A stretch of DNA of 64,000 nt. It comes from Paguma larvata. Taxonomy: Eukaryota > Chordata > Mammalia > Carnivora > Viverridae. The stretch lies in contig CM057824.1 in NCBI GenBank assembly GCA_030068075.1, positions 131,182,414 through 131,246,413 of the forward strand, in the 5' to 3' direction. Under the pieces are notes generated by a model. It saw only the letters and a list, made by a program, of their open reading frames with translations. It searched no databases and was not told where the DNA came from. The first letter of the stretch is position 1; every line of letters begins with the position of its first letter. The translations under genes were made by a program, and so were the position numbers. Below, piece after piece: positions 35,205-46,474 of this stretch.

Positions 35205-36480
35205 GTCTTTTTACCTGTAGTTTATTAGTGAAAGTGGTCAGCTGGTCTGCTTAGGTTCAGAAAGGCTAAGAAATAGACGTCAGTTCTTGATGGGAAAGTG
35301 GTAATGCCACAGTGCTGAAGAGCTTATAGGATAGGAAATACCATTGTGTCTGTCATCTAGTCATTGTTTCTTCAAGCATATGGACTTCATTTCTGCTTCC
35401 TTCCTCATCTGCACACCAAAACTTTTCTATATGCTTTCACTTCTTACTTTACAGACAATATTGAAGACATAAGGTGGGTGCAGCCTCAGATTTCAACCTC
35501 CAGTTCTGTAAAGATTTCTGTATCTGTAGTGTTTTTCTCTCCTACTACAATGGGGCAGAATCTGATTGTGACAAAAACTAAACCCTCCACACTTGCTGTG
35601 GATTTTATCCCTGCATTGTTTCTTGGCACCTCATCATGCCACTTAACTTCTCTCCATGATCTTTGATTTCTCCCTTTCTACCCTTTAATTATTTGTTCAT
35701 ATAACATGGCTCAATATTCCCCATTGTTAAAGCAAACAGGCACACATTCAACAAAACAAAGCAGAAGTTTGTAAGTGGTAATTATACTCATTCAATATCT
35801 ATGAGGATAGAATCCTGCTTTCACCACAAGATTTTTTGGAAGAGTTGTCACTCTTCACTTCCTCTGTGTACTCTATTCTAGAGGGGCTTGTTAAATGTCA
35901 GAATAAAGCTTTAGTCTCTAAGTGCAAAGGGTACATTTTAGTATATTGCATTAGACATCTCTGCTACCTTTAACACAATAGACCATTTATTCCGGCTCAA
36001 AATATACTGAAGTATTCCTGTTTCTGCCTCAATATCTGAAAATACTTTTAGGGCAATAGTTCTTTCTAAATTTAAATTTAAATTTGCCCTAGAACCTAGA
36101 GAAGACCCTGAGGACAGAAGCGATGACCTTGTCCTTCAATGGCCAGGTTCTCTGTGTCCAGCTTATCCTTTCAAACGAGTTTATCCCAGAAGTTTCCTCA
36201 ACATCTTAATAAAATTCTAGCTGTCTATCTCCATCTGCCCTCTGGACAATTTTGAATCACAGTTTAAGCTAAGCTTGTACCAGTAATATACTGTGGGAAT
36301 AAAACATATTCTTTTCATAAAAATATTGGAAAATAGGAGCGTTCTAGTCATTCTAACCAAATTCGAAATTATTAGGGTAGAAATAGTTAGTCCCTTTGTA
36401 ACAAATGTATTTTGGCCCCGTAATGGGCAATACAAAGTTTAGTATCTAATTCTTTGTCTCCAATGGGTAAATAAAAATTA
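35205..36480. other. unannotated sequence
   Basis: No gene seen. 'ctctgctacctttaacacaatagaccatttattcc' near 35960 resembles part of another ancient repeat. (AAATTT)n occurs at 36067-36084. Confidence 0.35.
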
Positions 36481-36492
36481 AAAATCCATCAG

Positions 36493-36667
36493 CGGAGTGC
36501 CTGGGTGGCTCAGTCCATTAAGTGCCCGGCTTTAACTCAGGTCATCATCTCATGGTTCGTGGGTTCGAGCCCTGCATTGGGCTGTGTGCTGACAGCTCAG
36601 AGCCTGGGGACTGCTTTAGATTCTCTGTCTCCCTTTGTTTCTGCCCCTTCCCCCACTCATGCTCTGC
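36493..36667 (+). repeat. CanSINE lacking its 3' tail
   Basis: Head GGAGTGCCTGGGTGGCTCAG, 'ggtcatcatctcatggttcgtgggttcgagccctgcattgggctg', 'gacagctcagagcctgggga' and 'ctccctttgtttctgccccttcccccactcatgctctg'. It stops inside the CT-rich part: the (CT)n, AAAAATAAATAAA tail is missing. A perfect 9-bp duplication ATCCATCAG still flanks both ends (36484-36492, 36668-36676). Confidence 0.93.
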
Positions 36668-36679
36668 ATCCATCAGTGA

Positions 36680-37140
36680 TTTGATTTTTTTCATGAGTTG
36701 TTCAAAATTTAGCTATGGGAATAAGTTCATGAGCCTTTAAAAAAATTCTAGAACTATGTTTACAAAGGGTTTGATAACTCAAAGGAGATTAAATCATTCT
36801 TTTCTTGTACAGTTAAACAAAACTTTAACTGTGGTATGCTGAATCACTCTAACCTGTATCAACTCTTTGATTTAATGCTTTGATGCAATTTCAGCAGGTA
36901 GAAATACAAATGAAGAATGAAATTTGGTACATTCTCTTCTCTGAAATTACTGTGATTATAAGTTGCTTTTTTCGTTTTTATAGAATTTAGAATATAAGGG
37001 GGAAAAACACAAGCTCAGTTGACTGGCTATTCAGAAATACCAGAAAGATCAAATATTTAGAGTCCTGATTAAGATTCAGAATTCTGAAGAAATTAAGATC
37101 TACACTGAATCATCTCGGCCTGATAAAATACGTTTATGAG
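36680..37140. other. unannotated sequence
   Basis: No gene or confident repeat seen. Confidence 0.4.
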
Positions 37141-37144
37141 ACCT

Positions 37145-37639
37145 TGTGATGGTTAATTTTATGTGTCATCTTGATTGGAACATAGGATGCCCAAATATAC
37201 TGCTAAACAGTATTTCTGGGTACCTCTGTGAGGGTGTTTCTGGAGGGAGATTAACATTTGAATTGGTGAATTGACTAATGCAGCTGACTCTCCCCATTGT
37301 GGGTGGGCATCACCCAGTCCACTAAGGGCATGGGTAGAACACAAAGGTAGAGGAAGGTTAAATTCACCCTCTGCCTGATTGAGCTGGGACATTGGTTTTC
37401 CGCTGCCATCCATTCTCCTGGTTCTCAGGCCTTCAGGCATGGATTGGAGTCTGTGTCATTAGTTCTCTGGCTCTCAGGCCTTCAAACTACACCACCAGCT
37501 TTCCCGGGTCTCCAACTTACAGATGGTGATCGTGGGGCGTCTTAGTCTGTGTAAGCCAGTATCTTATAATAAACCTCATTTTTATTTATATGGAATATAA
37601 TTCCATTGGTTCCATTTCTCTGGAGAACATGAATACTAG
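37145..37639 (+). mobile_element. MLT2-like (ERVL-class) solo LTR
   Basis: It starts TGTGATGGTTAATTTTATGT, proceeds through 'gaacataggatgcccaaata', TGTGAGGGTGTTTCTGG, 'tgtgggtgggcatcacccagtcca', 'gggtctccaacttacag', AATAAA near 37568 and ends 'ccatttctctggagaacatgaatacta'. This matches an ERVL LTR type that begins 'tgtgatggttaattttatgtgtcaac' and ends 'tctggagaaccctgactaataca'. An internal TCTCAGGCCTTCA block is present twice (about 37425 and 37471). The MLT2 label is from memory. Confidence 0.75.
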
Positions 37640-39505
37640 ACCTCAGTGGCAGAGGATGCTAACATTTGGCTAATTATTACTTATATTCAAGGATCAATGG
37701 TGATATTATAACACATAAATAACACTTCTAAAATACTTGTGTTTTTTGTAACACCATACCTCTAAGATGCTGCACATATGAATAAAAAATTTTAAGATCC
37801 ATTCAATTCTAGATCACTATTTGTGTGAACTCTGCCATGTCACTTATTTTATTTAAAATAGAATGCTCTGGGATATTGGCAGAGTCCACACGTGCCTATG
37901 AACACAGGGCCTAAAGAATCAAAAATTGAATAGGGTAAAAACCTCATAAATGACAACAAAATCGTGAATTTGTTTATGAAACAGAAATTTGGGATATGAA
38001 GAAGACAATGATGCAAGATATGAAAAATACTAATTTATATACGGTGTTTGTATTTTCACATTGCTTAAAGCTACTTCCTTTAGGAATATAATAACATCTA
38101 TAAAATTTATGGTGTATACTTAGAATGTATTCCAAAATTCTACAAGTATATACTTAATAGTCTTAAAATAATGTAAAGATCTTCAAAAAGTGTGAAGACC
38201 TTGAAGTGTTTTTTCCTAATATAAATTCCTTTATTTATATTAAGAAATTGTATATGTATACATACATGTGTGTGTATATATATATATATATGTATATATA
38301 TAATCTTAGGAATATAATACATATAATGTATAATTTAAATATAAATAAAGTTATTTGAAGCTTATGAATATCTAATTTTGTGCTATGGCTAGGCTCAGGT
38401 CACATTTCTGTAAGATAAGTTTTTTAAAAAAATCAATCATATAGAGAATAATAAATTATTTGAACTGTCTGGGGACTTTTCTTAAGATATATAAATAAAC
38501 ACAACATCAGATGGTAAATAATTGATTTGGTAGGAGAAAAAATATATAAAGCAAAATAAAACTTTACCTACATAATTTATATTTAAATGTTTCTGAACCA
38601 GTTATGTAGTAGGTAGGAAAGCTTAGGCTATAGGTATTTTTTGCAAGTGACAAAAATATTAGTAAAAATTGTATTATTTATAATTCAAATAGCAAGTAAA
38701 ATTCTTATTATTATGTAAATCCTTATGAGCCTGAAGAGGGGAAGCAATCGATATACAGTTATTTCATGTAATAGTTAAGAGTAAATGCTCTATCATTTAA
38801 GACCCCTAGTCTGAGGTATTTTTTCATGGCAGCCCTCACTAAGTAATACAGAGACACAGAGCCATTTCTAAACTTCACATTTTTAAAATTTTGTCTCCAT
38901 TTATTACATATCATCTTTCTCATTTATCACATGTTCATGTCTCATGCATCCGATATTTCCTTCATCATACCATGCATTCTTCAAAATATTCCATTTATCA
39001 GAGTTCATCGGTTTCTTTATAGTCTTATTTGTCTTCTTCTTCTGTCCATCTTGAATTCTGTCAGTCAACTTACTCATAAAACCCTTAATTTTCCTCTGGC
39101 TTTTAATTGCATCAATCTTAAAACTCTGTATATTTAGACAGCCCTGTTCTGATACCACTGCATCATTATAAGGTTGTAAGAGAAAGCCTAAAATAAATGA
39201 TGGTTACTTAAACTCTTGTCATCCAACGTAAGATAATTCTTCATCCTTAAGGTTTACTCACCCAAATTATTTTTCCCTAATACACAATGTGGGTTCAGCT
39301 TTCAGTGTTGTCCAGCAAAGCCGAGGACAGCAGAAAGGATTACTCAAGACTTCGTGCAAGTCAAGAGAGGTGAGACGAAGGCTAAGGGAAGTCTCCCCAA
39401 GTTGCTCTCAAGCTCCTGTATTTGTTAGGCATACATTAAAAAGGAAACCATTGTGCAATATGTCAGTGGCTATGTGCCGGTAAAAAAAGTATAGGAAGTG
39501 TTCAA
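37640..39505. other. unannotated AT-rich sequence
   Basis: Holds a TA/TG tract at about 38253-38302. The paired ORFs at 38904-39158 (minus) and 38931-39137 (plus) are two readings of one open stretch with no recognisable motif. No gene is supported. Confidence 0.4.
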
Positions 39506-39510
39506 GAAGC

Positions 39511-39769
39511 TAGACAGTATAATGCCAAGCAAAAAAGTCAGTCAGAGAAAGACAAATATATGATTTCACTCATATTTAATTAAGTGACCTTAATTAGAGA
39601 GAACAAATTGATGGTTATCAGAGGGGAGGGGGATGGTAGAAATGGGTTAATTAGGTAATGGGGATTAAGGAGTGCACTTGTGATGTATGGAAGGGTTGAG
39701 TCACTATATTGTACATCCGGAATGAATAGAACACTGTATGTTAATGAACTGGATCAAAATAAAAACTTA
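39511..39769 (+). mobile_element. 5'-truncated carnivoran L1 3' end (older subfamily)
   Basis: 'aagtcagtcagagaaagacaaatatatgatttcactcat' is the end of ORF2, followed by 'gaacaaattgatggttatcagaggggaggggg', 'gggattaaggagtgcacttgtgatg', 'acactgtatgttaatgaact' and 'aaataaaaactta'. It differs from the 60.8-kb L1 in its 3' UTR, so it is a separate, more diverged subfamily. A SINE sits at its A-rich end. Confidence 0.88.
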
Positions 39770-39962
39770 GGGGCACCTCGGTGTTTCAGATATTTGAGCG
39801 TCTGACTCTGGATGCAGCTCAGGTCATAATCTCATGGTTCACAGGACTGAGCTTCAAAGCAGGCTCCATGCTGTCAGCTTGGAGCCTGTTTGAGATTCTC
39901 TCTCTCTCTCTCTCTCTCACTGCCCTTCTCAGCTCTATCTCTCCAAATAAATGAATAAACAT
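39770..39962 (+). repeat. CanSINE at the L1 tail
   Basis: Head GGGGCACCTCGGTGTTTCAG, 'gagcgtctgactctggatgcagctcaggtcataatctcatggttcac', 'catgctgtcagcttggagcctg', a (CT)n run and AAATAAATGAATAAAC tail. It begins immediately after the A-rich end of the L1. A target duplication is not obvious. Confidence 0.93.
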
Positions 39963-39964
39963 AA

Positions 39965-40540
39965 GACAACTCTGTTACTCAGAATAAAGGTAAACATATT
40001 TCTTCCAAAAATTCTTAAAGTCCCAGAAGACAGTAAAGAGAGCACTGTATTTTCAAAGCATGTTTCATTTGTCACATAAACTATGGATGAACTTAGATAT
40101 GTTTTTTCTCCCTTAACAGCTATAAAGAAAAGATATTGGAAATATTTTTAAAGTGTGCTTAGTATTTTTTTGTCTTTTCCAATTGTTTTAAACTATGATG
40201 CATATTTGTTCATCTTGAGTAATGTATATATTTTAATAGAAGCCACATCGATTGACCAGGTCTGATCTTCACATTGTATTTCTAACATTGCCTCTCTATC
40301 AGTCTTGAATCATAAGCTTTGAGAAAACAAATAAGAAAAGCCTAAAAAATAATTTTTAAATCATATGTGATCTGTTGCAAAGTAAAACTTATTTTGGAGC
40401 TTATGTCCAAATCAACAAATTTCCACCAATATAGATCATGATTTGACCAGGTTAACAAACCTGTTTTTTTTTTTTTTTCCAAGAATTAGTCACAGAGACA
40501 GAGAACTTCTGGAGAACACTTTAATGATGAAACTTTTGAG
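39965..40540. other. unannotated sequence
   Basis: No gene seen; a T run of 14 lies near 40466-40479. Confidence 0.4.
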
Positions 40541-40559
40541 GACATTTTGAAGGCAAAAA

Positions 40560-40690
40560 TTGTGCTTACTCAATAAAGCAACTGAGGCATAGCAAATGAC
40601 TCATCTGTCAATAACACACCTGGAGTGACAGAACCTCTCTGCATCCCAGATTTTGTGACGTCTAACTACTGTACTAACTTCTTTGCAAAA
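40560..40690 (-). repeat. MIR SINE fossil
   Basis: 'caataaagcaactgaggcatagcaaatgactcatctgtcaataacacacctggagtgacagaacc' and 'gtctaactactgtactaac' follow antisense MIR landmarks. Confidence 0.6.
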
Positions 40691-40855
40691 ATTATTTCTG
40701 GGCAACCGTATACTCGGGCTCTATATAGGAAGACTGATTTATAATATGTCAGACAAAGGAATTACGCTTTATAGATCATTTTTTAACCTATTAACTTAAT
40801 TTTTTCTTCTTTCATTCCATTTAGCCTCTTTCAAAGTTCTCAATATATAAATTCT

Positions 40856-41073
40856 TTTTTTAATTTTTTAAATGTTTATTTATTTTTGAGAGAGAAACAG
40901 AGCATGAATAGGGGATGGGCAGAGAGCGAGAGGGACACATGGAATCCTAAGTAGGCTCCATGCTTTGAGCTGTCAGTACAGAGCCCTATGCAGGGCTTGA
41001 ACCCACAAACTGAGATCATGACCTGAGCTGAAGTTGGACGCTTAACCAACTGAGGCACCCAGGTTCTCCAGTA
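40856..41073 (-). repeat. CanSINE
   Basis: Plus strand: T-rich tail, AAATGTTTATTTATTTTTGA, 'cagagcatgaatagggga', 'tgagctgtcagtacagagccc', 'gagatcatgacctgagctgaagttgg' and GAGGCACCCAGG. Flanked by ATAAATTCT at 40847-40855 and 41074-41082. Confidence 0.96.
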
Positions 41074-41454
41074 ATAAATTCTCTTAGCCTCGTCTGTTGA
41101 ACAAGAGTCTGAGAGTTGGTGATGTCATTATTACTATCACTAGTACAACCAATATTCAAATTTAATATAAGTAGCTCATTCTCAATTGTCTTCAAGCTAT
41201 TGGCATGAAATGTGTTATATTTAAAGTTAATTTTAAGTTGATATACTGTATGAAATACTAAAAATTAAATGGGGTTTCAACCTATCAAATATATTTTCAT
41301 GACCTGCTCACTCACAGCTTTTTACTTATAGGTGAATACAGAACATTTAACATGAGATATATTAACTTTTATTTAGGAAAACAGGATTTTCCGTGACCTT
41401 GCCAGTCTTTGACTATTCACTAGGTTATACTTTGGCATAATATAAGACCTGGGA

Positions 41455-41608
41455 CCCACTTCTCCATCCAAACAAAAGTCTCCAGGAGGGCAGTCCCTTA
41501 TCTGCCCTGTTTCTCAATGTTTCCTCTTGGCCTGAAAGGTGTCTGACTATAATTATCTCTCAATACCTATGTGTTGAATGAATGAAAAAATAAGTGAATG
41601 CACTACTG
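41455..41608 (+). repeat. L2 3'-end fragment
   Basis: 'aaaagtctccaggagggcagtcccttatctgccctgtttctcaatgt', then 'tggcctgaaaggtgtctgac' and 'tgtgttgaatgaatgaa' follow the L2 3' end. Confidence 0.6.
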
Positions 41609-41812
41609 TTGTGTATGAAGCATGTTATGTGTAAAGGGATATAGGCATGCACTTGATTGGTGGTCATTTATAGAAATGGTATATTGGCACTTTATAATAT
41701 ATCACTGACCACTTAATTTATTGAGATCATGTTTTAAGTAACATTATTTACAATATTAAAAAAATAGAACATTAAGCTAACCTGATGCGGTGTATGCTTT
41801 CTTTTTATAACA

Positions 41813-42027
41813 ATTTTTTTTAACATTTTAATTTACTATTGAGAGACAGAGAGACAGAGCATGAGCAGGGGAGGGGCAGAGAGACGGGGAGACACAGAAT
41901 CTGAAGGAGGCTCCAGGCTCTGAGCTGTTAGCACAGAGTCCGACGCGAGGCTCAAACTCAAAAACTGTGAGATCATGACCTGAGCTGAAGTCAGATGCTT
42001 AACCAACTGAGCCACCCAGGTGCCCCC
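41813..42027 (-). repeat. CanSINE, first of a head-to-tail pair
   Basis: T-rich tail, 'gagacagagcatgagcaggggaggggcagag', 'gaaggaggctccaggctctgagctgttagcacagagtc', GAGATCATGACCTGAGCTGA, and GAGCCACCCAGGTGCCCC. GTGTATGCTTT before it and GTGTACACTTT after it are a plausible, imperfect target duplication. Confidence 0.96.
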
Positions 42028-42038
42028 AGTGTACACTT

Positions 42039-42250
42039 TTAAAAAATTTTTTAATGCTTATTTATTTTTGAGAGAGAGCGAAAGAGAGAGAATGCAAGTG
42101 GGGGAGGGGCAGAGAGAGGGAGACACAGAATCTGAAATAGGCTCCAGGCTGTCAGTCCAGAGCCTGATGCAGGGCTCGAACTGGTGAGCCAGGAGATCAT
42201 GACCTGAGCTAAAGTCAGACGCTTAACCAACTAAGCCACCTAGATGCCCC
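42039..42250 (-). repeat. CanSINE, second of a head-to-tail pair
   Basis: Begins about 12 bases after the previous SINE with 'tttttaatgcttatttatttttgagagagag' and ends GCCACCTAGATGCCCC. It lacks the 'tgagctgtcagcacagag' wording in full (reads 'ggctgtcagtccagagcc'), so it is from a different subfamily than its neighbour and is not a local duplicate. Confidence 0.96.
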
Positions 42251-42251
42251 A

Positions 42252-44205
42252 ATGTAACATATGCTTTTTAAACCCCTTATCACATCACTGCTGCACACCT
42301 CTGATTTCAGCACAACTTCAATGAAATTATCCTGTAGGCTGACTATCCCAAGTGAAAAGTACTGTGTCACATTTCTCTGTCTTTCTACAAGAAGCTTTTT
42401 TCTAAAGTTGAACAGGTCACCCAGCCCTCCTGAAGGTGCCATACAGAAGTTCAGGAACATTAAGACCACTAGGAAAAGCCTTGTGTCCTAGGGATAAGAG
42501 TCAATGGACACATGCCCCAGCCTCCTGTCCTATACAGGACAGTTCTAGAGTCTGCTCTATACAGTTCTTTACAGGGTCTCCAAGGGCTTGAGTCCCAGAT
42601 GCTCACAGCAATAACAGTATCATGCCCACATTGGTGGTGGGACGGTATGGTCAGCTCTACATGTGTGTTTTAGGTTGCCGTGTAAGACGGCATATGACAT
42701 ATACCCTTAAAGGATTTTCTGTTTCACTTATATTTTATCTTCAGGTTGTCTGTGTCTACTTCAGAATCACCCCCTTCGCTGTCCTTTCTGAGCCTCTAAA
42801 ACCCAGACATTTCCCCTCCACGTATTGTTTTATCTCCTACTACTTTTATCCCTTTGATATGATAGACACGTAGAATCATAAATTATGGCCCTTGGCCTTC
42901 CTCAAATTTTGTTTCTAATTTCCACTGCATTTTTATTGCCTCAGGCTACCTTGGATTTTTCCTCCTACCTGATTTGACCATTTCAAAGGACCCTCTTAAT
43001 CTATTTCTGTCACTCTTGTGTCCTATAGATTATGTTCCTTCCTGGTTTACTCTGAACTTCTTTTTTATTTTTAGCCCTGAACTTTTAGAAAATACTCAGA
43101 TATAATCTATCATTTATATAAGACCAAAAAAAATACTTCCAAAATTCTTTCTAATTTCTCAATGCAACATATTGCTCCTATGTAAATGTATTTAATACGT
43201 CCATGTGTATTTACCTCTAGTGGTTGTTTTTACTATACCATAATTTTAATAGCACAAAACAACTAATTATGAGTCAAGATATTTCTGATTAAGACCTTGA
43301 CAAGTTCAATTAAATTTTAAAAATTATGTAACAATATGACGAAACTAACCTTTGCCTAACTTTTCAAGGGTGTTATGAATTGTCGGCGTGTGGAATTCAA
43401 TTATTTTTTCAGATTTGTAGTGGAAGTATAAATTAATGTATTACTATGTCATCATCTATTTTGAAGACAGAGACTGCAACATTTTCAGAAATACAGCCCA
43501 TGGACTAATTGTTGGCAACGTTTCTTCTTAACTCTCATCAGAACAAGATTGTGAAAGCTTAGGTCATCCTTTATTTCCTGAAGGCCATTACCCATTTTCT
43601 ACTACAGATACGTTTTTAAGACTAACGAGACTAAGAAAGAATTTCCCAGGCATGGCACACTTCCATAAGTATTCTTTCTATAATCCCACCAGGATCATTT
43701 CTCATTGCACTCAGTGGAATGTGACCCTTCAATGGCTTTCATATCGTTGCCCCTTTTCAATGCTTAGATCACGGAAGAGTTGGCAGTGTCTCTCCGATTT
43801 CTATTTAGTTCCAGAATTACTTTAAAAATAGAATCACAAACTTATCATTTGAATACTTAAAAAGATGCACTTGAAAATTATCAGCCATCCATACATTTAT
43901 TTATTCAACAGCTATTTATTCAATCCCTACTATATGGCAAACTTTTTGCAAATATTTGTAAACTGCTTGTTGAACATTGTTTCCTATATTTTTTATGGAA
44001 AACTACAGAATACCCATAGAGTGAGAGGGTGGAAAATGAAATGGAAAGAAAATTAAAAATGAACTCATCCTTTTTCCTTTTTTTCTATTGTTGTAATAAA
44101 TTACATCACCAAAGCCCATGTTAAGTAACTTGTCCAACGTTGGCCAAATCAGTTACAAACTAAAGAATAAAAAAGTAATCCCACATCTTCTAATTTTTCA
44201 TCCAG
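42252..44205. other. unannotated sequence
   Basis: No gene or confident repeat. ORFs at 42215-42491 on both strands overlap SINE sequence or each other. Confidence 0.4.
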
Positions 44206-44211
44206 TGTTTC

Positions 44212-44386
44212 TTTTTGTTTTCTTTTTTCTTTTTTTCTTTTAGAGACAACATAAGCATGGGAGAAGGGCAGAGGGAGAGAGAGATCTTAAGCAGGCTTCA
44301 TCGTGGAGCTCCCACCACCTTGGCATCATGACCTAGACCAAAATCAGGAGTCAGAGGCTCAACTGAGTAAGCCACCCAGGCACCCC
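44212..44386 (-). repeat. older SINEC-type SINE
   Basis: T-rich start, 'agcatgggagaagggcagagggagagagagatcttaagcaggctt', 'atcatgacctagaccaaaatcaggagtcagaggctcaac' and GCCACCCAGGCACCCC. The 'accaaaatcaggagtcagaggctcaac' wording marks the older carnivoran SINEC form. Confidence 0.92.
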
Positions 44387-44389
44387 ACT

Positions 44390-45435
44390 CAGTTTTTTCT
44401 AATAATACAACACTTTCTGAATTCAGGCTGAATTAAATCAATATCAATCCTTTTATTTTAGTCATTCTATAACAATTGTTTAGTGGGTGCCTCTTGTATG
44501 ACAAAAACTATCATATGAACTTGGCATTACAGACAAAATCCCAAAATTATCACCATGACTCTTAACTAAATAAATAATATGCTATATCAAAAGATTATAC
44601 GTACTATGGAAAAGGACATGAAACAGATTAAGGGTCATTTAGAGTGCAGAGATTGAGTATAGAGATTGCTGAAACTTGAAGATAGTAGTCAGTAACCTTC
44701 ACTTAAGAGGTGACATATTAGCAAAGAATAGAAGGGTGTGAGAAAGTTTACAAGGCAGACATTTTGGAAAACAACATGTTGGGCAGAGGAAGTAGTCAGT
44801 ACAAAACTCTTAAGCTGTGTGAGAGGAATAGCCATGCAGAGGTCAATGTAGCTGGAACAAATAAGAGCAGGTGCCGTAGAAAAGGAGGTCAGAGAAGCCG
44901 TGGGTACGCCTGGACAGAACGGGGCCTTTGTGTTATCGGGAGAAATTTGTATTTTACTCTGATGGAAATGAGAACTTCAGTAAGGTTTTAATAAAAGGGA
45001 TGACATGACTTATACCAATTGTTTTATTAAAAAGAGAATTTGAAGGTATAATAGTGGACAAAGGCTCACCATTTTGGTGGCCCCAACTCAGGCTAGGGTG
45101 GTCAGATCAGAGTGCTGCATTTTATGAGGAGTTTTGTGGAACAAGAAAATATTTTCTTCCAACAAAATTATTGCCACAGGAGTTCATTTCTGCCACTGTG
45201 GAAGAGGGTTCTCTGGTGATACCCCAGGTGCCAAAAATGGATAATGGGACTGCCCAAAAAGTGAAATAGTGAGTACAATGTCATCCAGATAGATGCTATT
45301 TCTAGGAGATGTGGGAGATGTAGGTCAGAGAGACTTTCATAGCCCTGAGCTTGCTACAGTGAGTCCAGACTGGAGGAATATGAGGAAAACTTAAGACTCC
45401 TTTTGTTTACTTACTCTAGAATATTACCCAAATGT
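44390..45435. other. unannotated sequence, possible ancient repeat
   Basis: 44640-45010 ('gtcaatgtagctggaacaaataagagcagg', 'gaaatttgtattttactctgatggaaatgagaac', 'aaagggatgacatgactta') resembles a widespread ancient mammalian repeat I cannot name. No gene is supported. Confidence 0.3.
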
Positions 45436-45436
45436 C

Positions 45437-46012
45437 TTTTTTCTTTTTGAGATATGATTTACAATTAGCAATTATATACATTTAACTTATGATCACCTTA
45501 CATTTTTGCCATTTTCTTTCTTTTTTTAATTTTTTTTTAAATTTATTTTTATTTTTTAAGTAATTCCCACACCCAAACTAATGAGCCCAATCAAGAGTCA
45601 TATGCTCCACCGACTGAGCAAGCCATTTTCTTTCTTTTTGAGTGCGTGTGGTGTTAACACTTAAGATCTATCCTCAGCAAATTTCAAGTTTATAACAGTT
45701 GTTACCTATAGTCACAACATCGATCTCTAAATCTTACTCACCTTGTGTAACTGAAATTTTGTACCCTTTGACCAATATTTCCCCATTCCCCCTCCCTCAG
45801 TCTCTAGCATCTACCATTTTACTCTCTGCTTCTGTAACTTTGTTTAAAATTCCACATATAAGTGAACTCATGCAATATTTGGTTATCTCTATCTGGCTTA
45901 TTTCACTTAACATAATGTTCTCCAGGCTTATTCATGATTTTACGAATGGCAGAATTCCCTTCCTTTTAAAGGCTGAATGATATCCCTCTGTGTGTGCATG
46001 TGTGCACCACTC
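45437..46012 (-). mobile_element. L1M-type 3' end, distal part of a 5'-inverted L1
   Basis: The plus strand is the reverse complement of an older L1 3' region: 'cttaagatctatcctcagcaaatttcaag', 'ctatagtcacaacatcga', 'accctttgaccaatatttcccc', 'ccacatataagtgaactcatgcaatatttggtt', 'cctttaaaggctgaatgatatccct' and TGTGTGTGCATGTGTG. The short SINE at 45526-45621 interrupts it. At about 46012 the L1 text switches strand (next entry). Confidence 0.85.
45526..45621 (-). repeat. very short CanSINE with 18-bp target duplication
   Basis: About 96 bp: a T/A-rich tail, 'taagtaattcccacacccaaac' and 'atcaagagtcatatgctccaccgactgagca', the antisense of a SINE head ('tgctcagtcggtggagcatatgactcttgat'). Most of the SINE body is missing. 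Perfect 18-bp duplication GCCATTTTCTTTCTTTTT flanks it (45508-45525, 45622-45639), so it inserted as this short form. Confidence 0.85.
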
Positions 46013-46470
46013 TTTCAGAATCAAGATGAAATGCAAAACTTGAACAGGCCAATAACAGATTTAAAAATATCAATAACAAATTTAAAAACATATTTTAATT
46101 AAAAAAATAAATCAGTAATCAAAAACCTCCCATTGAGCCCAGGACTAAATGGCTTCATGGGTATATTCCATCAAATATTAAAAATTATATATTACCAATC
46201 CTTCTTAAACGTCCCAAAAATAAAAGAAGAGGAAACACTTTGCATTCATTTTATGAGGCCAGCATCACCCTGACACCAAAACCAGACAAAGACACTATAA
46301 GAAAAGTTGCTCCTTGGAACACAGGAGCAATAATCCTTAGTAAAATACTAACTAGCAAACCAAATCCAACAACACATTAAAAGTGCCAACATCATGACCA
46401 ATTGTTATTTATCCCTGAGATACAAGGATATTTCAACATTTGCAAATCAACCAGTGTCCTTAAATCTTTA
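46013..46470 (+). mobile_element. L1 ORF2 segment, inverted 5' part of the same L1
   Basis: Sense-strand ORF2 reverse-transcriptase text: 'aatcagtaatcaaaaacctccca', 'gcccaggactaaatggcttc', 'ttttatgaggccagcatcaccctgacaccaaaaccagacaaagacac' and 'catgaccaattgttatttatccctgagatacaagg'. It is in the opposite orientation to the adjoining L1 3' end, the arrangement produced by twin priming. Multiple stops and indels make it inactive. Confidence 0.88.
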
Positions 46471-46474
46471 TACA

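Noticed and set aside
36522..36740. 72-codon ORF with a Cys/Ser-rich small-protein look
   Set aside because: It is a CanSINE read in one frame; nearly identical peptides appear from the SINEs at 40876, 50369 and 63144.
38904..39158. 84-codon Lys-rich minus-strand ORF
   Set aside because: The same stretch is open on the opposite strand too, and there is no recognisable domain or splice context, so chance openness is the simpler reading.
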